Assembly (NCBI RefSeq): GCF_009884975.1
Contig: NZ_CP041970.1
Coordinates: 2,356,001-2,420,000 of the forward strand
Source of the DNA: Acinetobacter dispersus
Lineage (GTDB): Bacteria; Pseudomonadota; Gammaproteobacteria; Pseudomonadales; Moraxellaceae
Reading direction: 5' to 3'
Length of the DNA: 64,000 bases
How positions within the stretch are numbered: the stretch's first letter is position 1; each line of letters opens with the position of its first letter. The notes under the pieces are model-generated. The model did not search any database. It saw only the letters and a list, made by a program, of their open reading frames with translations, and was not told where the DNA came from. The translations under genes and the position numbers were made by a program. This document shows positions 60,594 through 64,000 of this stretch, in pieces.

Positions 60594-61847
60594 ATGACTA
60601 TACAGAATGATGCTTTTGCTGCATTACGGTATCGGGATTTCTCTATTGTGACTATTAATCAATTCTGCCTAACACTGGCAATTTTGATTCAAGAAATTAT
60701 CGTCGCCTATTCACTTTATCAAATCACCCGTGACCCACTCACCTTGGGTTTCATTGGTCTGGCAGAAGCGATTCCATTTATCACACTTTCCTTGTGGGGC
60801 GGCTATTTCGCCGACAAATTGAATAAACAGACCATTATGAAAATCTGCTTATTCTTTTCGATTCCCTTACCTTTAATTCTCTGGGCACTGTTTCATTTAC
60901 ACGGCTTAGAAAAAATTGGAATCAGCACGCTGTCTTGGGGAATTTATGCCGTCATTTTTGCTTTAGGAACCATTCGAGGTTTTTATAATCCATCTGCAAC
61001 ATCACTCAAACCTTTTCTAATTCCTCGTGAACTGTATGCCAACGGTGCAACATGGACCACAATTGGATGGCAAAGTGGTGTGATCATCGGTCCTATGCTC
61101 GGTGGCTTTATGCTGGCATTTCTGGGACGTGAAACTAGCTTATTTGCTGTCACGGCATTATTGGCCATTTGCTTTATCTTAATTACTCGTTTGCAAAAAC
61201 GTACTTTTCCGAAAATGGAAACGGAGAATGTACTACAAAGCCTGACTGATGGCTTCCACTTTATCTGGAAAACTAAAATCGTTTTATGGGCGATCTCGCT
61301 TGATCTAGTATCCGTGCTATTTGGTGGTGTGATTGCGTTATTGCCAATTTTTGCCGAAGAAATATTAAAAGTCGGCCCTGAAGGTCTTGGTTATTTACGT
61401 GCTGCACCATCTATTGGTGCTCTCTTGACCATGATTGCACTCACCAAATTCCCACCAATGCAACATGCATGGCGGAATATGTTATTGGCTGTGGCTGGTT
61501 TTGGTATTTTTACCATTCTGTTCGCCTTCTCGAATCATATGTGGCTTTCATTATTTGCTTTAGCCATGACTGGTGCTTGTGACAGTGTTTCTGTCGTAGT
61601 TCGCCAAACCATCTTGCAAATTTTTCCACCCGAAAATATGCGAGGTCGTGTCGCAGCAGTGAATGGGATGTTTGTTTCTTCAAGTAATGAACTGGGGGCT
61701 TTTGAATCCGGTCTCGCAGCCAAATACCTCGGCACAATCACTGCAACTATTCTTGGCGGTTGTATGACCTTAGCGGTAGTAACTTATTGCTGGTTTAAAA
61801 CCAGTGATTTATTCAAAGTCGATATTACCAAAGGCTCTGAACATTAA
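60594..61847 (+). CDS. MFS transporter (enterobactin-exporter/MFS_3-like)
   Basis: 417 residues, about 11-12 membrane helices. The start FAALRYRDFSIVTINQFCLTLA and the loop 2-3 motif GYFADKLNKQTIMKICL are typical of EntS/MFS_3-type drug or siderophore exporters. NMRGRVAAVNGMFVSSSNELGAFESG near the end is also characteristic of that branch. The exported compound cannot be inferred, and no regulator or biosynthetic gene lies beside it. It is divergent from rpmI, with the two starts 237 bases apart. Confidence 0.9.
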   Translation: MTIQNDAFAALRYRDFSIVTINQFCLTLAILIQEIIVAYSLYQITRDPLTLGFIGLAEAIPFITLSLWGGYFADKLNKQTIMKICLFFSIPLPLILWALFHLHGLEKIGISTLSWGIYAVIFALGTIRGFYNPSATSLKPFLIPRELYANGATWTTIGWQSGVIIGPMLGGFMLAFLGRETSLFAVTALLAICFILITRLQKRTFPKMETENVLQSLTDGFHFIWKTKIVLWAISLDLVSVLFGGVIALLPIFAEEILKVGPEGLGYLRAAPSIGALLTMIALTKFPPMQHAWRNMLLAVAGFGIFTILFAFSNHMWLSLFALAMTGACDSVSVVVRQTILQIFPPENMRGRVAAVNGMFVSSSNELGAFESGLAAKYLGTITATILGGCMTLAVVTYCWFKTSDLFKVDITKGSEH

Positions 61848-61850
61848 ATC

Positions 61851-61884
61851 AATAGGGAGAGGCTCTCACCCCTTTCCCTATTTT
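61851..61884. terminator. terminator after the MFS gene, GGGAGAGG-type hairpin
   Basis: AATAGGGAGAGG and CCTTTCCCTATT pair over 12 positions (one G-U) with an eight-base loop and a T run, between convergent genes. Its GGGAGAGG core resembles the repeat between hisC and hisD. Confidence 0.8.
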
Positions 61885-62311
61885 AAAAAATACCCAAATA
61901 CAATGCATATAACGTCAGATAACGCCCACCTTTAGCGATGGTGACAATCAATAAAAAGCGCCAGAAGTTTTCCTTCATCAGTCCAGCAATCAGGGTAATT
62001 GGATCACCAATCACAGGAGTCCAACTTAGCAGTAACGAGTAAAAGCCATATTTATGATAAATCTGCTGTGCTTGTAACAACCTTTGTTCTGAAACAGGAA
62101 ACCATTTTTTATCTTTAAAATGTTCGATTTTTAGGCCGAGCCACCAATTCACACAAGAACCCAAGACATTACCAATGGTCGCAACCAAGATAAGATAGAA
62201 AGGATTAGAAAGCCCTTGTACCAGCAAAGTCATTAATACCGCTTCTGACTGTAAAGGCAATAAAGTAGCAGCGCCAAAGGCAGAGAGAAATAATAGAAAA
62301 TAAGACATCAA
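61883..62311 (-). CDS. YqaA-family (SNARE-associated/DedA-like) membrane protein
   Basis: 142 residues with four to five hydrophobic segments. SAFGAATLLPLQSEAVLMTLL, the GNVLGSCVNWWLGL pattern and SWTPVIGDPITLIAGLMKENFWRF are YqaA/DedA-family signatures (the E-x9 and the F/W-x-P-x-x-G motifs). DedA relatives act in lipid flipping and membrane homeostasis, but YqaA itself is uncharacterised. Its stop nearly touches the shared terminator. Start uncertain by one codon (MM). Confidence 0.9.
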   Translation of the reverse strand: MMSYFLLFLSAFGAATLLPLQSEAVLMTLLVQGLSNPFYLILVATIGNVLGSCVNWWLGLKIEHFKDKKWFPVSEQRLLQAQQIYHKYGFYSLLLSWTPVIGDPITLIAGLMKENFWRFLLIVTIAKGGRYLTLYALYLGIF

Positions 62312-62373
62312 TTCAAAAATTCAGTCAAAACAGTATCAGCACATCATCCGAAACAGACAATATCGTGTGAATA

Positions 62374-63225
62374 CTATGGATTCAAGGCTAATTTTGACCA
62401 AACCGCGTTAAGTTTCTGTTGTGAAACATCAATCCGAAAAACTGTTTTGAGCGTATTTTCAAACTCATCAAAGTTGGTTAACTCTTTCTTATCAGAATTT
62501 CCTTTACCATGCGTTCTTAAAACACGATCTTTTAAGGTCATTCGCATCTCTGTATTGGCAGTAGATAACATTAAATACTGGGTAAATAAAGATTCAGGCG
62601 AGGTGGAAATGTACCAGTTTGCAACCAGAGCATCCGCATCTGCAATTTGTTGCTCGGGGTTAATTGCATAGACATTCACCCATTGACCATGAATACAGAC
62701 TTGCAGCATATAAGTCATTTCCGTCAGCACTGTCACATCCAAACCGCTCTGGGCAGCTTCAACAAATCTAAAAGGCTCTAACGGTGTCTGCTGTGTTTCA
62801 CCGATATGCTCAAGTGATAAAACCGTGGTCGGCGTCATCCCTCCAAATCCAGGATCATACAAAAACAATTGCCCATCAATACGCACCAGTGTGACTAAAT
62901 GAGTTCTCACCGGAGTACTGACAGGCGAATTTTGATAATACACTCGACCGAGTACGTTATATGCCTCATAGCCCAGTTCAGTTAACACAATTCTGGTTAG
63001 GGTACTGTGTTCTAAACAATAGCCTTCACGATTTTCAATCAATAATTTTTGCACAAGTTGGTCTGACGCTAATGAAACCTCATCTCCTAAAAAAGAGGAT
63101 AAATTACCAAAAGGAATAGCTTGCACATGAAGACTTAATAGGCTTTTTAAGTTAGCCAAAGTTGGAGAGAAATCCCCTTCAAAACCAAGCTTTTTTAAAT
63201 AAAGGGCAGATATTTTTGCTTGCAT
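62374..63225 (-). CDS. arylamine N-acetyltransferase
   Basis: 283 residues of the NAT family, which transfers acetyl (or other acyl) from CoA to arylamines and hydrazides. The Cys-His-Asp triad is recognisable: the cysteine in NREGYCLEHSTL, histidine in VRTHLVTLVRI and aspartate in LYDPGFGG. In most NATs the first motif is RGGxCFE; here the second glycine is replaced (REGYC), so activity or substrate range may differ. The N terminus ALYLKKLGFEGDFSPTLANLKSL is typical. Some NAT-fold proteins act in polyketide amide formation, but no such genes are nearby. Confidence 0.9.
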   Translation of the reverse strand: MQAKISALYLKKLGFEGDFSPTLANLKSLLSLHVQAIPFGNLSSFLGDEVSLASDQLVQKLLIENREGYCLEHSTLTRIVLTELGYEAYNVLGRVYYQNSPVSTPVRTHLVTLVRIDGQLFLYDPGFGGMTPTTVLSLEHIGETQQTPLEPFRFVEAAQSGLDVTVLTEMTYMLQVCIHGQWVNVYAINPEQQIADADALVANWYISTSPESLFTQYLMLSTANTEMRMTLKDRVLRTHGKGNSDKKELTNFDEFENTLKTVFRIDVSQQKLNAVWSKLALNP

Positions 63226-63345
63226 GATGCTTTATCTTTGATGAACTTAAATCATCGTAGCTTGAACATGAATAGACTAGATGAAAAATTACACAATTAT
63301 AAAATAGTCAAGCTTACATGCCTGAAATCATGGCTTTTGCAAAGA

Positions 63346-63789
63346 TTAATTTTTAGTTTTCGCTTTTTTAGATCGAATAGAAAAATACATAACTGAAAAA
63401 ATGAATGGAAAAACAAATAAGAGCCAAAATGTAAGATCAGATCTAATAATTTTTTGGTACAGGCTAAGTTGCATTTCCCCCGCAGAAACCGCAGCCCAAT
63501 CAATAGAGACCGTATGATCAAGATAGCTACATAACACTAAGGATAAACTTAAAAAGCCGGCAAAAACCCAGCTACTAAAATATGAATTTTTGGTCTCTAG
63601 CTGTAGCCAAGCAAAGAGTGTAGAAAATAAGAGCCCTAAAACAGTAATAAAAGCAAATACCAAAACCGCTAAATGACTCTCTGAATAGAGTGTTTGCAGC
63701 TGAGCACAAAGGATTGCTGTAAGCAACAACAATCCCATCGCAATCGCCCAGTGCTTTAAGTAGCGGTGTCGCCCAACACCTTGATTCAT
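63346..63789 (-). CDS. four-helix hypothetical membrane protein
   Basis: 147 residues with four hydrophobic helices (WAIAMGLLLLTAILCAQL, LAVLVFAFITVLGLLFSTLFAWL, WVFAGFLSLSLVLCSYL, FWLLFVFPFIFSVMYFSI) and a basic tail (RSKKAKTKN) that should stay in the cytoplasm. Its ATG overlaps the TGA of the glutathione transferase gene by four bases, so it is translationally coupled to it. I do not recognise the family. The conserved-looking periplasmic loop is YLDHTVSIDWAAVSAGEMQ. Confidence 0.72.
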   Translation of the reverse strand: MNQGVGRHRYLKHWAIAMGLLLLTAILCAQLQTLYSESHLAVLVFAFITVLGLLFSTLFAWLQLETKNSYFSSWVFAGFLSLSLVLCSYLDHTVSIDWAAVSAGEMQLSLYQKIIRSDLTFWLLFVFPFIFSVMYFSIRSKKAKTKN

Positions 63790-64000
63790 CCAACTTTGAT
63801 CGACAAGGCTTTTTGTATCGCAGGACGAGCTGTTAAGCGTTCAATATAATCTTTCACATACGGATAGTCTTCAAGTTGAATGCCCTGCCATTCGTAACGC
63901 AACGCCCAAGGTAAGATTGCCATATCCGCAATCGAGTATTCGCCTGCTACAAATTTTTGACCAATCAACTGTTTGTTTAAGACACTATACAAACGCTTGG
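63786..64000 (-). CDS. glutathione S-transferase, C-terminal part (gene runs off the window)
   Basis: Only the last 70 or so residues are inside the window; the frame is open to base 64000. LIGQKFVAGEYSIADMAILPWALRYEWQG is the C-terminal helical domain of bacterial GSTs, with the conserved N-capping SIADMA motif, followed by YPYVKDYIERLTARPAIQKAL. It resembles YfcG/YghU-type (nu-class) enzymes. The N-terminal thioredoxin-fold domain lies beyond the edge. Confidence 0.88.
   Translation of the reverse strand, partial: KRLYSVLNKQLIGQKFVAGEYSIADMAILPWALRYEWQGIQLEDYPYVKDYIERLTARPAIQKALSIKVG

Overview
The window is chromosomal DNA of a gammaproteobacterium, most likely the genus Acinetobacter. It is AT-rich by eye, with housekeeping genes throughout. 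Three things point to the genus: a complete six-gene fil locus (filA-filF), an adjacent SpoIIE-phosphatase/STAS pair matching Acinetobacter GigA/GigB, and an isolated gspE away from other type II secretion genes. The species cannot be fixed from reading alone. I see no prophage, insertion sequence, CRISPR array or integron.

Layout: 1-3.9 kb (minus strand) holds a small ORF, rsmJ, uppP, tsaB, a gamma-carbonic-anhydrase-like protein and a CoA-type Nudix hydrolase; a zinc-ribbon Nudix gene follows on the plus strand. 4.5-13 kb is the fil locus, transcribed leftward from filA: a secreted Gly/Ala-rich protein, a C39 peptidase, two outer-membrane beta-barrels, a periplasmic protein and a lipoprotein. 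13.4-23.3 kb carries pabB, the split histidine cluster (hisG ... hisD, hisC), murA, ibaG, hpf and rpoN. A plus-strand carboxymuconolactone-decarboxylase-like gene plus an ECF41 sigma factor sits between hisG and hisD, and a textbook ECF41 promoter lies in front of the pair. 23.5-29.2 kb is a complete rRNA operon on the minus strand (16S, tRNA-Ile, tRNA-Ala, 23S, 5S) with promoter, RNase III-type processing stems and terminator.

29.5-44.8 kb contains mlaA, gigA-gigB, a nitrilase-family hydrolase, a small exported protein, ohr, gspE, a DUF432 + MscS pair, a 953-residue DUF2339 membrane protein, polA and an acyltransferase. 44.8-50 kb (minus) is ppx, accA, tilS, proC and a YggT protein. trxA and rho follow on the plus strand, each with a readable sigma-70 promoter, then a short Ala-rich repeat lipoprotein.

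52.9-60.4 kb holds the translation cluster rpmI-rplT and pheS-pheT-ihfA (minus). The two halves are separated by about 3.2 kb carrying two divergent paralogues with C-terminal membrane anchors and two small genes. infC is not next to rpmI. The right end has an MFS transporter, a YqaA-type membrane protein, an arylamine N-acetyltransferase, a four-helix membrane protein and the 3' part of a glutathione S-transferase gene.

The best candidates for under-described biology are the fil locus, whose parts resemble a Fap-like peptidase/beta-barrel export system more than a pilus, the self-contained ECF41 module, and the paralogous tail-anchored pair beside rplT/pheS.
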